DNA of 64,000 nt from Pseudoips prasinana (GCA_951640165.1 OX621241.1:382001-446000); one strand, 5' to 3'; shown: positions 28,247 through 39,302, counted from the first letter of the stretch. Translations and numbers: made by a program. Notes: a model not told the origin generated them from the sequence alone.

Positions 28247-30244
28247 TTACAACTCCATTGACACCCCAACGGGGCCAGAGCCCGGATCTGTAGACCGCGA
28301 CGTTGTTGTTGGAGCGGACGTGGCAGGACGTCCAGCTCCTCTACTCCTAGCCTTTGGCGGCGTGCACCTACCGCTACCTAGCCGGTGACCAGCCGGCCTG
28401 CCAAGGTCGGCACACACAACACAGTGAGGCGCACGCGCCGTGCATTCTTTCGCCTTGTGATTTTGTTGGCCACAGACGAAGCACGACGCGCTCCGGTCAC
28501 ATCCCGTGCACCGAGCCCTGACGTGCCCCTTCTCCAGGCAGCGGTAGCATTGGAGAGCTCTTGGTGGAAGGGCTTCCACCCGGACCGACATCCATCCCAC
28601 CAGTATACGCCCACAAGCCGCTAGTTTGCGGGCGGCCACCAGTGGACACCGAATCCACACTGAACCCAAACCGGACGGGGAGAACCAAATTACGCCGACC
28701 TTTATGTCGGCAACGGCACATCCACCCGTCGTGGCCAAGGCTTCAGCCACTTCGGTGGGGTTGACGGAGTCATCAAGGTCTAGCACCCGGAGCTCTCCCA
28801 TCGCCACAGGGTGCACCACCACAGCGCCCGTTTCGGCTAAGGCATCCCTTAGCCGAGTGGACAGGGCCTCCGCCTTCGCGAAGCCCTCCGGACCAGGGAT
28901 TCTCAAAATGAGACCCCCAGTCAAGGCTCTCTTAGGGCGAAGGCCCGCCTCCAGACCAAGGTCCTTCAACTGTACCTTGGCCCTCGCCATCTTCATAATC
29001 TCGGCCATAGTAGTGGCCGAGTTTGGCGGCAAATTGACCGTCACCGCTGCTGTGGATGGCGGTCTCGGAAGCGTCGGCGGCCTCTTTGAATGCGGCGGCT
29101 GTTGATTTCCCCGGGCAGCCTTGGCTCTGGCCTTTCGGCCAATGACCTGAGCCCAAGTGCCATCAGCGGGTGGCGGTGGTCCTGTCATGGCTGACGGCGC
29201 CGCGGACCGAGCAGCAGCTGCATCCACGGCAGCAGCCCGGCGCCTGCGTTGACGGCCACCTCGTTTTCTTCCCGCCGCGACCCCCACGACTGGCGTCATT
29301 GTGGGTGGCGCTACGGTCCGAGCAAGTGGTGGGCGGATAGCTCTCTCCGGGAAAATTTCCGCTATCAGGTCGCGGCGCATTTGGACCAAGCGTTGGTCCA
29401 AAAGGGCCGCAAACCTCTCACCTGGCGAGGCTGAATCCTCCCGGGCTGGAGCTAAGGGGGAAGCGCCAGGATTGGTCTTCTGTGTTGCCGGGGCCGGTTG
29501 CGCTGCTAACCGGCGCCTGTCCGGTATCCGCTGCGGCAACGGTACCTGAGACGGTGATCCTGGCGGAGACACCAGATTCTGCGATGGACGTGATGGTGAA
29601 GACTGGGGCGGGAGAGCCCCCACCTCACGCCGGCGAAGTTCCACCAGTTCGGCTGACATGGCGGCCACTCGCGACTCCAAGGAGGCCAACTGGGAACGAA
29701 GCTGCTGGTTCTCCAGTTCCAGCCTATCCCCGCCAGTCCTCCCATGCAGCTCAGTGGCGGCCGCCTGAGCTTTACGGGCCGCCAGTCGCAGAGCGCGGAC
29801 AAAATCGCCTTTCAAGCGGTGGGATTTTTCCGCCACCATCTCCACCGTCGCCATCGCCTCGTGTATCGCTGCGCCCAGGTCGGCCGTCGGCTGCTGGCGA
29901 AATTCTTCCGCCAGATCTTCGACCCGGGTCAAGTCCACATCCTCGCTCCGTTTGGCTGCCTTGACCTGGCGCCCACTATGCCCGGCGGGGCTCCGTCGCT
30001 TTTCCCCCGGAGTCTCCACTTGACTATCCAGGGACTCCATGGACACCGCGGAACTCAGGGAGCCATCACTCTCCAAGTCCGCGGTGCCTCGGGATGTCCC
30101 CGGTACAGGAGTGGCCGAGCGGGTACACGACCTCACGGTTCTCCTGGTGCTCCTCCTTGTGGCGGTCCCGGCATTATTCTCGACGCCAGCCGACATATTA
30201 TTTTCCCCTACTGTATAAGGGTGCACAAAACTGGGCGTGTGCAC
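28247..30244 (-). CDS. R1-group LINE ORF1 (gag-like, zinc-knuckle protein)
   Basis: An intact 665-codon ORF. ORF1 proteins of this group coat the element RNA. Residues 30-100 are Ser/Thr/Arg-rich. A coiled-coil-like stretch lies at about 174-207 (LELENQQLRSQLASLE...). The middle is proline- and basic-rich. Three retroviral-type knuckles sit at the C-terminus: C566-x2-C-x4-H-x4-C579, C588-x2-C-x4-H-x4-C601 and C608-x2-C-x8-H-x6-C627. It is followed at once by ORF2. Its integrity contrasts with the heavily damaged ORF2. The start at 30244 is the first ATG; M17 is an alternative. Confidence 0.88.
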   Translation of the reverse strand: MHTPSFVHPYTVGENNMSAGVENNAGTATRRSTRRTVRSCTRSATPVPGTSRGTADLESDGSLSSAVSMESLDSQVETPGEKRRSPAGHSGRQVKAAKRSEDVDLTRVEDLAEEFRQQPTADLGAAIHEAMATVEMVAEKSHRLKGDFVRALRLAARKAQAAATELHGRTGGDRLELENQQLRSQLASLESRVAAMSAELVELRRREVGALPPQSSPSRPSQNLVSPPGSPSQVPLPQRIPDRRRLAAQPAPATQKTNPGASPLAPAREDSASPGERFAALLDQRLVQMRRDLIAEIFPERAIRPPLARTVAPPTMTPVVGVAAGRKRGGRQRRRRAAAVDAAAARSAAPSAMTGPPPPADGTWAQVIGRKARAKAARGNQQPPHSKRPPTLPRPPSTAAVTVNLPPNSATTMAEIMKMARAKVQLKDLGLEAGLRPKRALTGGLILRIPGPEGFAKAEALSTRLRDALAETGAVVVHPVAMGELRVLDLDDSVNPTEVAEALATTGGCAVADIKVGVIWFSPSGLGSVWIRCPLVAARKLAACGRILVGWMSVRVEALPPRALQCYRCLEKGHVRARCTGCDRSASCFVCGQQNHKAKECTARAPHCVVCADLGRPAGHRLGSGRCTPPKARSRGAGRPATSAPTTTSRSTDPGSGPVGVSMEL

Positions 30245-30689
30245 CCTATCCGCGACCTCCGCGGGTGTATGTCTATTAGTGTCCCCCCCAGATACGGTGG
30301 GACAGCCGGGTCCCGAAGGACCCGGTAGGGATTCTCCGGCAGAGCCGGTACCCTCCTGGTACCCCCCTCGCCGGGTAATTGCTCAGGGGCTAAGGGTTGC
30401 CGCAGATCGTGACCGGATTAAGCGCTCCGGTATTCAGCCCATCACCGTGCGGCGCAGCTTAGGCTTGCGCTCCTCCGCTGTCCCCTCCAGTGTATAGAGG
30501 GGACAACAGAGGGGTGAGGTGTCGGAATATTAGCCATGGACGATGGTTTCTCCCCATGTAAGCATAGGAAAAAGCCAGCGCCCACGCCCAGGGTACACCG
30601 TTCCAGAAACTTCCGTTCCCACCGAATATAAATATTCGAATGGGACCAGTAGTCCCGGACACACGAGGAGGTTTTCCGACCTAGTACCC

Positions 30690-30703
30690 CTTGTACCATA
30701 TCT
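30690..30703. repeat. target-site duplication, right copy
   Basis: 'cttgtaccatatct', matching 25562-25575, directly after the 5' end of the R1-group element. Confidence 0.85.
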
Positions 30704-30985
30704 ACTATTGGAATCAAATATAACAGCTCACTTGACAGGACCCTTCAAATAATTCCATCGGGGCTTTTGCAACTTATGAATTTTTTTCATTCTATGAGAT
30801 TCTACCCTCATTATATCATTCTGTCTCCCGCTTTGCTCTGGAAGGAATTGAAATTACTTTTTCTTCTGGCTTCTTTATGATTTAACTCGTTGCGGGGTCA
30901 AAGGCAGTTGAAGCAATTCCTCGGGACATATCTGAGCCTCACCGCTCAATGTCACTTTATTGTATTGTTGTTTGTTATTGTGGCT
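30704..30985 (+). repeat. jockey/R1-group LINE, right part of split copy
   Basis: Resumes with 'actattggaatcaaatataa', coding the YYWNQI terminus, followed by the family 3' UTR ('tctgtctcccgctttgctct', 'tgagcctcaccgctcaatgt'). Ends near '(taaga)n'. Confidence 0.85.
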
Positions 30986-30999
30986 TACAGGATTTGCAG

Positions 31000-31484
31000 T
31001 AATAAGATAAGATAAGATAAATTTATTTGCCTTAAATATGGTCATATAAATGACCATGTTTAAGTGATGGGTAGGGAATATGTGTTTCGCAACCCTAACT
31101 CTTGTATTAATCAGCGTTATGTCGTCCACAGCTGGACATAGCCCACCCCCAAAAGTTTCCACGTAGTAACCATTTGGATGGGTTTCCCGTAGTCATCGTA
31201 TACGGGCGAAGTTAGCTGGCAACTAGTACACAGGTCTAGCCTAGGTACTGCCCGTCTACCTGGTGTATCCCGGTGTAACGTATTAGGACAACAACGGGAT
31301 TGTATTTTTCAGGGCTGGAACCTACATGCTGTTTCCTATCTTTTGGCGTTGTATAAAAAGGAATCTGAATATCATGACAGTTCGGCAATCCTATATAATT
31401 TCAATCACCAACATTTATGTAACATGAAATGAAAAGTAGAGCGTTGCCAAAAATTCATAAACACTCGGACGTAATTTAATGGAG
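31000..31484. other. spacer with degraded repeats
   Basis: A '(taaga)n' run at about 31005-31020 and a scrap of an RTE-like tail in minus orientation ('gtcgtccacagctggacata' at about 31121). Nothing else. Confidence 0.35.
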
Positions 31485-31620
31485 TAGTGTCGAGGAGTGG
31501 CGAGGGTGGCGCTGAGTCCGCCCCGCGGGGTGCGGGGGGTGTCATTTCACTAATTAACTCGTTGGGCGCGGCGGCACTCCATTACAGCCTGTTTATTGTG
31601 ACAATTATTCCACCTGACCC
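31485..31620. other. GC-rich non-coding island with homeodomain-like sites
   Basis: 'gtccgccccgcggggtgcgg' is followed by 'cactaattaactcgttggg' and 'gtttattgtgacaattattc'. GC-rich DNA directly beside TAATTA and TTTATTG cores looks like insect cis-regulatory DNA. Function not shown. Confidence 0.3.
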
Positions 31621-31739
31621 TAGACCTCATCATTCATTAAATTACCTAGTAGTTGCCCCGCCTACCTTTAGCCTGAGAAGCATTTTGTATTCGTATCTTT
31701 TTCGTATTCCCACAATAGTACATACTGAGCAGCTGTGAG

Positions 31740-32336
31740 GTAACTACACACTCAAAAATAGAGGCTAGAATTTTGTGAGCCACCATACTTCTATTTCTGG
31801 TCCAAAAGTTGTTACAAGTCGGATACGGAAGTTGAGAAAAATCTTACACGACAATAATTGTATCTAAACCTTCTTTCATGAAAGAGTGCATGGTTCAGAA
31901 CCAGAGATTTGTCATCTCCTTGCTAAGTTTTATTATGAGAGTCTTTCTAAACCATGACGTCGAAGAAAAAAAAGGTGAGGTGATCCTCTCTATACAAACG
32001 TTCGTCTTACATCAAAACCAAGAGCTGTTATGGTGCTTTTGATGTTGATGTAGGAATTTCCAGTCCTATATGCATGTGGATGTAGTTCCTCCCTACAACA
32101 CTGAATGTACCACTGTATGTACCACTTCAACATTTGTTTGTTGCTAATAATAACCTACTGGCCGTTAGTGTTTCCCTAATTCGCATACATTCATTAGTGG
32201 TGTTTTAGGATTGATAAGCTTTTCCTGGATAATTAATGAAACTTATCTCGATCACACACCCACTATTACATTTCCTGTTCGCTGCGTTTCCACAATGTGT
32301 TACTGTATTTGTTTGATTTCTCATAAGTGGTTAGTA
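31740..32336. other. unassigned spacer
   Basis: No supported feature. Confidence 0.4.
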
Positions 32337-32414
32337 TAGACGCCAGCACATCCAACTACCCTAATCTAAATTAGAAATAAGATAAATTGGGATAGCTTGA
32401 TGTGGTGGCGTTTG
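32337..32414. mobile_element. TA-flanked MITE, short copy
   Basis: Same termini as 14379-14512 ('tagacgccagcacatccaac' and 'ggcgtttg'), TA on both sides, and an interior shortened to about 15 bp. Confidence 0.7.
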
Positions 32415-32941
32415 TACATGCTAGTTTAAAAAGGATGACACTTATTCAAATTGGAATGAAATTTTGTTTTTAAAACCAATTTGACTACTATTTGATTCTA
32501 TTAAAACGTATTCAATGGACTTAGCTTTTTATTATTTTTTTTGCACACATATTACATATACAGTTAACAGACTAGATAATCATGTACATAGGATGTTATT
32601 TGGTTTGTAGCTTTTGTTTTTTTAGCACCATTATCGTAAACTGCGACACTTGCGTCATATTACATAGCATTATTATAATTAAAACTGACGTGAGGACCTA
32701 ACATACTGGAAACTGTAAGGGGTGACTTATTAACAGTTTTAATCTCTTGAGGAGTTCAAGAGCCGCGACGTCACGTCTCGTACTGCGAATAAGGGCGCGT
32801 CCTATATGTGTCTATGAATCGTCATTGTCAGTGTCAAAGGAAGATGGAGAGCTGAGGGGAACTGCTGGCCGAGTCACCCGTTACAGTTTCCACTCATGGC
32901 ATTATTCACGTGGTCCTCCTTCCCTATGAGGTCCTTTAAGA

Positions 32942-32984
32942 TGCTTACAGAATACGCTACAGGTGGGAGCGTATTCTGTAAGCA
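32942..32984. repeat. perfect 17-bp-arm hairpin
   Basis: 'tgcttacagaatacgct' and its exact inverse complement (32968-32984) surround a 9-base loop. A terminator-like fold without a T run. No repeat family recognised. Confidence 0.75.
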
Positions 32985-32989
32985 GAGGT

Positions 32990-33451
32990 ATTTCCTCATA
33001 GATGATCGATATGCTCATAGGGCGTAAAAAGGCTATGCTCTATCTTTATTAAATATTGCCACCGTTCAACAATGTTAAGTTAGTGTAGCACCTCTCTCTA
33101 ACCCCGCTGGAACAGCAGGGATGCATGTTAATTTCTCGTAAGTTAGTTGCTTATTCTCGCTAACTGATCATTTTATTAGCGGTATGTTATAGCGGCCCGT
33201 GCGCGCGCTCGGAGCATTGAACTGTGTTTATGTTTGTGTTTGTAATTAGCAAGTATTTAGCGCCTGTTAGAGCCTTCTATGTGGTAGCCTGGTGGGCTAC
33301 GCCACTGGTGAGCACGGGATACATGACAGCGTAACACGATCATCCTTGAACTTGATATCTCTATGGGATTACTTATCTATTACCCTAAGTATTTTTACGT
33401 AGTTTATGCAGTTGTGAATCATTCTTAATTAATCCTCGTTTATATACATAG
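32990..33451. other. unassigned spacer
   Basis: No supported feature. A short GC-rich patch is at 33190-33215. Confidence 0.35.
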
Positions 33452-33655
33452 ATCAGAAAGGTTCTCGAGTGGCGACCACGAACTGGAAGACGCAGCGTGG
33501 GCAGGCTCCCTACAAGATGGACCGATGATCTTGTGGGGGTCGCTGGAAATCGCTGAATGCGGATAGCGCAAGACCGGCAATTGTGGAGATCTTTGGGGGA
33601 GGCCTTTGTCCAGCAGTGGACGATTTTCGGCTGATATGATGATGATGATGATATA
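33452..33655 (+). repeat. RTE LINE 3' end
   Basis: 5'-truncated tail from 'gaaaggttctcgagtgg' to '(gatgat)n' at about 33636-33652. The inverse frame on the other strand is a shadow. Confidence 0.85.
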
Positions 33656-33892
33656 CATAGGTCAAAATACTAACTTGGATTGAATTGTAATAGATTGCCT
33701 AGCGTTAGTAGCCCTGTTACCATTTTCTGAAGCTGTTGGCCTGTGAGTACTTTGCTACTGCCTTTGACTAGCTGTAACCTAGTACATAACGCAGGTTTAA
33801 CCTACACCGCCACCAACTGTCTACAGCTTGGCTTAGTATTAAATATTTTGTACTCATTTTTTCTTTAATATAAATTGATAATTTTTATTATT

Positions 33893-34160
33893 ATTCAACC
33901 ACAGATAATGAAGCCCTGGTTTATAATCCCAGGTCGGGCCAAAAGTTTCCTAGGGATATTTCCGCCAAGACAAACACCCAGTAGCATCAAGTGGATGTTT
34001 GCGTTGTTATACACCTGTTCCTCGGAGACCACGTTTAACCGTCAGTCGTGCGCCTGACCTCTTTCGAGACTAGAGAACCCACGTGTGCTTGCGCCCACAC
34101 TTGTGGATATGTCCCGCGCTATTGCTAGTCTCCGTTGAAACTGACCGCCATGGCCCAAAT
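33893..34160 (+). repeat. SINE family D, diverged
   Basis: B-box-like 'ggtttataatcccagg', then 'tgcgcctgacctctttcgag' and 'tgctagtctccgttgaaac', in the family D order. Confidence 0.6.
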
Positions 34161-34429
34161 TTTCCACGAGGTAAAATGTATTATGTGAATAAATCCGTCC
34201 TCTAATGTTCTTTATTGGAATATGATTCATTACTACATATATGTACATCAAATGTCGTATCTTAGAGGATACCTTTCTCATATAGTGCTGAAAGGTAATG
34301 GTACCGTTATTAAGGCACTGCCTATGCCAAAATTCTAAACATAACATTTCATTGAGCCTTAACTGTAGATTTTTGAATCTGTGCAATATTATATGTAAAT
34401 GTCAAAAATGGAAAAATATATATTTAATC

Positions 34430-34535
34430 GTCCGGTGGGTCTTGAACCAGCATCATCTACCATTCCGGAGTATGCGCTCTGCGTTAAGCTGCGAACAACA
34501 ATTACACTGGCAGATCAATTTTAGGATTGCTAAAT
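34430..34535 (-). repeat. tRNA-like SINE remnant
   Basis: Second copy of the small family at 9365. 'ggtgggtcttgaaccagc' gives a B-box-like sequence on the minus strand. Confidence 0.45.
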
Positions 34536-34539
34536 TTTG

Positions 34540-34890
34540 AGATTAGATTTTCGCATTGTATTGCAAATAATGCTATGAAATTAAAATTGAATATATGTAG
34601 GTAAATGGGTATAAGTTGATTAGGTACCTATAGGTTCTTAGGTATAATATTCAGAGACCACGTGATAATTTTATTAATAATTGAACAGATAGTCGAATAA
34701 TCAAATTAAATAAATCCGTTAATTTATCATCTAATCAAAAGAAACGACATTAATTCATTTTGTTACGCTGTTTTCAGCCTTATTTCAATGAAAAACATAA
34801 TAATTCCCAGCGCAGTGTCGCGAACGGAGAGCGGTTGTATACCAAAGTGAACATCAGTTATCAGTCTCGAAGTTAACTTTTATTGCTTCG
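34540..34890. other. AT-rich spacer
   Basis: The end (34810-34870) has 'gcgaacggagagcggttg' and two 'atcagt' initiator-like sites, but no following ORF to make it a convincing promoter. Confidence 0.3.
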
Positions 34891-34894
34891 ACTT

Positions 34895-35212
34895 GACTGC
34901 CTCATCGGTCTAGCGGTTGCGTGTTCAACCGCTAAAACCGAAACTGAGGTTTTGGGTACATATCCTACATGGGCTACATCACTAAAAGTAATTTTGGAGT
35001 TACTCGGTTAAAAAATTCTCAGTATCAGTCCAATGTCCAATATTACGACCCCCGTGCATTGGAGAGCACGTATAGCTGTCGATCCTGTACCTGACCTCTT
35101 TCCGGTCATGTCGCTAGTCGTGCCATCGGATCATGAGAATGATGGAATAGATCCACACACTTGTGGGCTTGAGACAGGCCGCCGTGGCTAAAATTCGGCT
35201 TGGAGGATATTA
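34895..35212 (+). mobile_element. SINE family D, full length with (ATT)n tail
   Basis: Head 'atcggtctagcggttgcgtg', a degraded B box near 34952 ('aggttttgggtacatatcc'), body 'ggagagcacgtatagctgtc' and 'gtcatgtcgctagtcgtgcc', 3' end '(att)n' at 35206. Confidence 0.8.
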
Positions 35213-35219
35213 TTATTAT

Positions 35220-35799
35220 TGCTTCGATAATGAGTGCTAATAGAGATAAAAGCTTTTAGGTATTAGAAACGCGTACAAAAGGAAGTAAAAGCTGATATGA
35301 AGAATAAAAAGAAAAATATGCACTCAACCTTAAACCTGATTCTGTTGTTGTAAGTCAGATTGTCTATGAGGCCCAAACAAGTCTCGAATTCAATTTCGTT
35401 TTCATGACCAAAACGATGAGTGTGCATTTATTGCAGCGAGCTGTCATAGCAAGTAGGTGGCGCCAGTGCGGCACCTACCCGCCGAGTTTGTGTGGAGCTA
35501 TTGATGCTGTGTGCGTGTGTGCGTACGCGTCGCTGGCGACCCGGAATCACTACAGGTCATCGGCTATCTGTCGACCGACCGGAGATACTGCGCCTCCATC
35601 ACATGCATAATTCATAGCTAAATATTACACCACCTCAATTTACTGCCGCTTTCGCCCTCGCATCAGTGACACCGAATAAATTAGGAATAAATAATTGAAA
35701 TTGCGAAACTTAGATAATGTTATAATGAACGAGTGCCGGAGTCCAGAGTTAAGTACTTACGTACAATAAACAGTTTCTTGCTCTAATTACATGTGGCGA
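35220..35799. other. unassigned spacer
   Basis: No supported feature. Confidence 0.35.
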
Positions 35800-36060
35800 C
35801 ATACACGACCCATTTCGTACGCACACGCACATCGGCATTGGCATCGGTCGTGTGTAGTTGTTGGCGCTTGCGCGTGTGTGCGTGCGGGTGATAAGAGGTC
35901 GCGCGATAACCCGCGCGAGGCCGCAGCGCCGCCGATCACTCTGAAACTTTGCAGCGGACGAATGTAAGGTACGGCCATAGTGATGAGCGACGTGGGTGTC
36001 GCACCGACCCGATAGGACACGCAGCTCAATGTCAGCTGTCCTATCTACTGACAATAAGAT
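35800..36060. other. GC-rich non-coding stretch
   Basis: GC- and CpG-rich ('gcgaggccgcagcgccgccg'), with (CA/GT)-like short runs. Reading frames across it are Arg/Ala/His-rich and unconvincing. Candidate regulatory or promoter DNA only. Confidence 0.25.
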
Positions 36061-36925
36061 TGAGAGAGCGCGACCGTCTCAGCCTATAAGGAACACTCCT
36101 ACGCCCAATACTGTCTCCTTTTCCATCCAAACGTGTGAAAAAAAAAACAAACGAAAATAAGTCATAATTTTTTTTTCTCCTTTGTCCTCCTTCAAAACGG
36201 AAGCGAATTCAATTATTTGTCCAGTAATTAAACCACAAGATGCCTGACTGTTTAAATTTTATTTCAAGTCCTCAGATTTGTCGACCATTCGTTTTGAAAT
36301 AGGTTTTTTTAAAATATTTTACAGATTTATAACTTGTACAAATGAAACGTTCTGAGGTATCCACAAAAACGAAACACTCGGGAATAATCGGGATACAGAA
36401 AAAAATATTGGTTTAGTCTTAAAATGTAGGTAGTAAATTAGAAATAAGTTAGTGAAAAAAATTAAAGGAGCGTGTATTTGGAAACTTACTTTATTAGGCA
36501 TATTGCGGTCAGTGCCTTAAGGTCTACCAGCAGATTTTATAGAACTCGAGGTAAAGCCTGATTTTGAAATAGCCTACTTTTCTAACTAATGTGTCATGAT
36601 TGATTGAAATAAGAAGCAAAACCAATGATATACCTACTCGGATGTAGCTCCTGCGACAACTTATACTTAATTGAATACCACTAACAACTAGGTATAGGAA
36701 AATTGATGGCGATCTTCACCTACGGTGTTAATGCTGCGACTTATTGCTCAATGTGGGTTATTAATAGAATAAAATTATTCGATGTTGAAACATGTTGAAA
36801 GAAGAAAGTAGCAATCAGCATTGCGTCCCGGTTCCACTTACCAACCCAGCGTATTAATAGATCTGTTCCTTGATGAGCTGAACTGCCTATAGCCAGTGAC
36901 AGATAGGTACGAGTTCCAAGCTAAG
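36061..36925. other. AT-rich spacer
   Basis: No supported feature. Confidence 0.4.
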
Positions 36926-36929
36926 TGTG

Positions 36930-37020
36930 TCACATGTGCTCGCCCGCGCGCCACGTGGCCGCACTCCAACTTAGCGCGCGCGCACGTAACGCGGGACTCG
37001 CGCGCCGCCGCGACGGTTCT
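36930..37020. other. GC-rich non-coding island
   Basis: 'cgcccgcgcgccacgtggcc' and 'gcgcgcgcgcacgtaacgcg' contain E-box-like CACGTG and CACGT cores. No supported ORF. Confidence 0.25.
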
Positions 37021-37104
37021 GTGCCTTACATACATACACCATACAAAGTATTCAATAACTCAAATATATAGGCACTCATAGCTAGATCCTTCCACCGGCC
37101 CGTA

Positions 37105-37260
37105 AGTAAGTAAAAATACTCTTTATTGTACACCATAACTTAAAATTAAAATACATTAATTAGGTACAAAGGGCGGTCTTATCGCTACTGCGATTTCTTC
37201 CAGACAACCAATTATGGATTGGATAGACGAAGGAAAGGGAAAACAGGGTAGATAGGTGTA
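37105..37260 (-). repeat. LINE 3' end
   Basis: 'ctctttattgtacacca' and 'cttatcgctactgcgatttc', matching 44355-44490. This is the reversed A-tail end of a LINE. Confidence 0.55.
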
Positions 37261-37404
37261 ACAATAGGTCAACTTAATGAAAACTTAAACTAATACAAAA
37301 TAATTAAAAAAAAATGGAAATACATAGAAAATTAAAAATGTCAAAAAAAGCAGGAATGCGTGAAAACCAAAAACGTAAGTGATCGGCGAGTTAAACAAGA
37401 TGGT

Positions 37405-37470
37405 TGACCGCCAAAGTGGTTTAATTTCTGAGCGTCTCCGTGCTTCGGAGGGCACGTTAAGCTGTCGGTC
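37405..37470 (-). repeat. dispersed repeat fragment
   Basis: 'gagcgtctccgtgcttcgga' is the inverse of the 42395-42620 repeat. Confidence 0.4.
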
Positions 37471-37493
37471 CCGGTTGTAGTTGTAACACAAAA

Positions 37494-37668
37494 TGAATCC
37501 TTGTGTCGCGGAGTCATTTACAAACATATAATTGACGGCACGAAGTACAGCCAGACTCAGAACAACTACTTATGTGTCACACAAATAGTTGGGTTGCGCT
37601 GAAATCAAACCCGGACACGGGGTGGCGAAGAGACTGTTTTTACCGCTGCGCCACCTGTAAAGCGTCGT
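37494..37668 (-). mobile_element. SINE family A, near full length
   Basis: From 'cttgtgtcgcggagtcat' through 'cagactcagaacaactac' to the inverse B box ('gaaatcaaacccggac') and 'gctgcgccacctgtaaag'. Confidence 0.8.
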
Positions 37669-37877
37669 AAACATCAATTTAAATTATTTCAGAAGATCTC
37701 TTGATTCATAACCTGCGGAGTACAGAGTGTGTAATAATGTTGTACGTATTGTATTGTAAGTCAACAACAATGCGGGGCGGGAAAAAACCAAAACTTGTTT
37801 TGGAATGAGTAAATTAAGACCTTTCATAAGATACTTTTGACTCACTACTATCATTAAAAAAAATATAATATGTAGTC

Positions 37878-38203
37878 TTGGCCTAATTTCGGCCACGGTG
37901 CCGCGATGGCCAGTCTCAATGGGGACTACCTGTCTGCGCGAAACATATTACAGTGCACAAGTGTGTGCGCAAAATGTACTATTTCCTCTCTCTCATGATC
38001 CAATGGGACGATTGCGACATGACTAGAAACAGGATAGGTACAGAACCGGCAGCTATTTCGTGCTTTGCGATGCACGGGGAACTCCCAGACTTCGAGTTTC
38101 AACTTATTCAAAAATCACTAAATAGCCCGATCCGGGATTTGAACCCAGGACATCATTATCTGCGGTTGAACATGCTACCGCCAGACTAACGAGGCAGTCG
38201 TAA
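37878..38203 (-). mobile_element. SINE family D, full length
   Basis: Minus orientation. The inverse B box 'gggatttgaacccagg' (38131-38146) and 'gccagactaacgaggcagtc' mark the head. The body holds 'gacatgactagaaacagg'. Confidence 0.8.
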
Positions 38204-38384
38204 AAATATAATATATAATTACTAAGAACATATTATCTAGTAAAACATATTTTATCAATTATCTTAATGCAATGGACTGGTGTAGGCAATGCATAAAACA
38301 CAACATAGTTTCAACTATGAGTAGAAACTAAGATATACGCTGTGATATCCGACAAGACGGGCTCAGTTGCACCCCGAACCTTTA

Positions 38385-38403
38385 CAATTTGCTACGGAAC
38401 CCT
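38385..38403 (+). repeat. terminal scrap of the 'tacggaaccct' repeat
   Basis: 'ttgctacggaaccctaaaa' is the end seen at 45946-45966. Confidence 0.4.
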
Positions 38404-38494
38404 AAAAATATGACCGCTCGTTATCGAAGCAAATAATTCTATAAATAATGTTGAAGGAAAAGCAAGTATTACTTTATGAATGAGCATCGCCACA

Positions 38495-38640
38495 GTACAT
38501 GCGCATTGTTATCGCGCCGAAGGGGGGGAGATGTAACTGTGCTTCACTAATTCGAATTTCATATGATGTGCGCGGCCGGGCAACTAATGCGCCGCGGGAG
38601 GGAAAGTGGCTCCACTTCGCACTACTCCGTCGTGTTACTG
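38495..38640. other. GC-rich non-coding island
   Basis: 'gcgccgaagggggggagatg', 'gtgcgcggccgggcaactaa' and 'gcgccgcgggaggg'. No credible ORF. Confidence 0.25.
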
Positions 38641-38734
38641 ATATAATTATGTGGAATATTATTATACTATTTCAACTTTATTTACAATAATAAATATATT
38701 CTATGAGATATGATGAATGACAACGAATGTACTA

Positions 38735-38935
38735 CCCCATGTTATCCCGTGAGTCGTCCAAGGGAATATCAACTAGAGAACGGGCAACAGCGTCTCAGTT
38801 GCGTAGAGACCATCATACTGCGATTGCCAGTCACCAACTCGTGCGCAAAGCGTGGCGATTATAGTATGCCCCCAAGATCTTAGGGGAGGCTTTTGTTCAG
38901 GAGTGGCCGTCATCCGTGACATGATGATACACTAT
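38735..38935 (+). repeat. LINE 3' end, second (GATGAT)-tailed family
   Basis: 'catactgcgattgccagtca', 'cccaagatcttaggggagg', ending 'gacatgatgat'. Compare 13690 and 55375. Confidence 0.55.
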
Positions 38936-39023
38936 GTAAATAATTAACCAAGACATAAGAAGACACAAATACATATTATTGTAGGTACGTAAATTAAATC
39001 TTACAATAAGCTTGAAAATGGAC

Positions 39024-39232
39024 GTCATCATCATCGCCATTATTGCTGGAGAAAAGCCTCTGGATCTCGAAAATTGCCAGTCTGACGCTACCTGCATCCA
39101 GCGGCTTCCAGGATCGATAATTTTGTGAGGGTTCACAAGATCATCGATTCATCTGCCTTCATTCTGCATTCTGGTCCGTGGCCGCCATTCGAACACCTTT
39201 CTGCCGCAGTGGTTGTCTATTCTACGAGCAAA
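39024..39232 (-). repeat. RTE LINE 3' end, diverged
   Basis: Starts 'gtcatcatcatcg' (inverted tail), includes 'ccagtctgacgctacctgc', ends 'tctattctacgagc'. Same order as the other RTE tails. Confidence 0.65.
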
Positions 39233-39249
39233 GAGCTCGGAGAGGACTT

Positions 39250-39285
39250 TTATATTTCTAACTCCAAGCGGAGTTAGAAATATAA
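39250..39285. repeat. perfect 16-bp-arm hairpin
   Basis: 'ttatatttctaactcc', loop 'aagc', exact inverse complement. Confidence 0.75.
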
Positions 39286-39302
39286 TAGTATGTTCATCAG
39301 TT

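Larger units (their letters stand above)
25576..30689 (-). mobile_element. R1-group non-LTR retrotransposon nested in another LINE
   Basis: A 5.1-kb minus-strand element: about 445 bp of 5' UTR (30689-30245), ORF1 (30244-28247), a damaged ORF2 (about 28240-25952), a 3' UTR and a tail seen as a T run at 25576-25591. A perfect 14-bp target duplication flanks it. The target is the C-terminal codons of another LINE, not rDNA. The long GC-rich frames on the plus strand here are its antisense shadows. Confidence 0.9.

Noticed and set aside
25606..30497. Many GC-rich plus-strand ORFs up to 215 codons, plus offset minus-strand frames
   Set aside because: Shadows of the GC-rich R1-group ORF1 and ORF2; low complexity Arg/Pro/Ala composition.
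35749..36054. 101-codon minus-strand ORF in GC-rich DNA
   Set aside because: Arg/His/Ala-rich, overlaps an equally long frame in another phase, and shows no domain.
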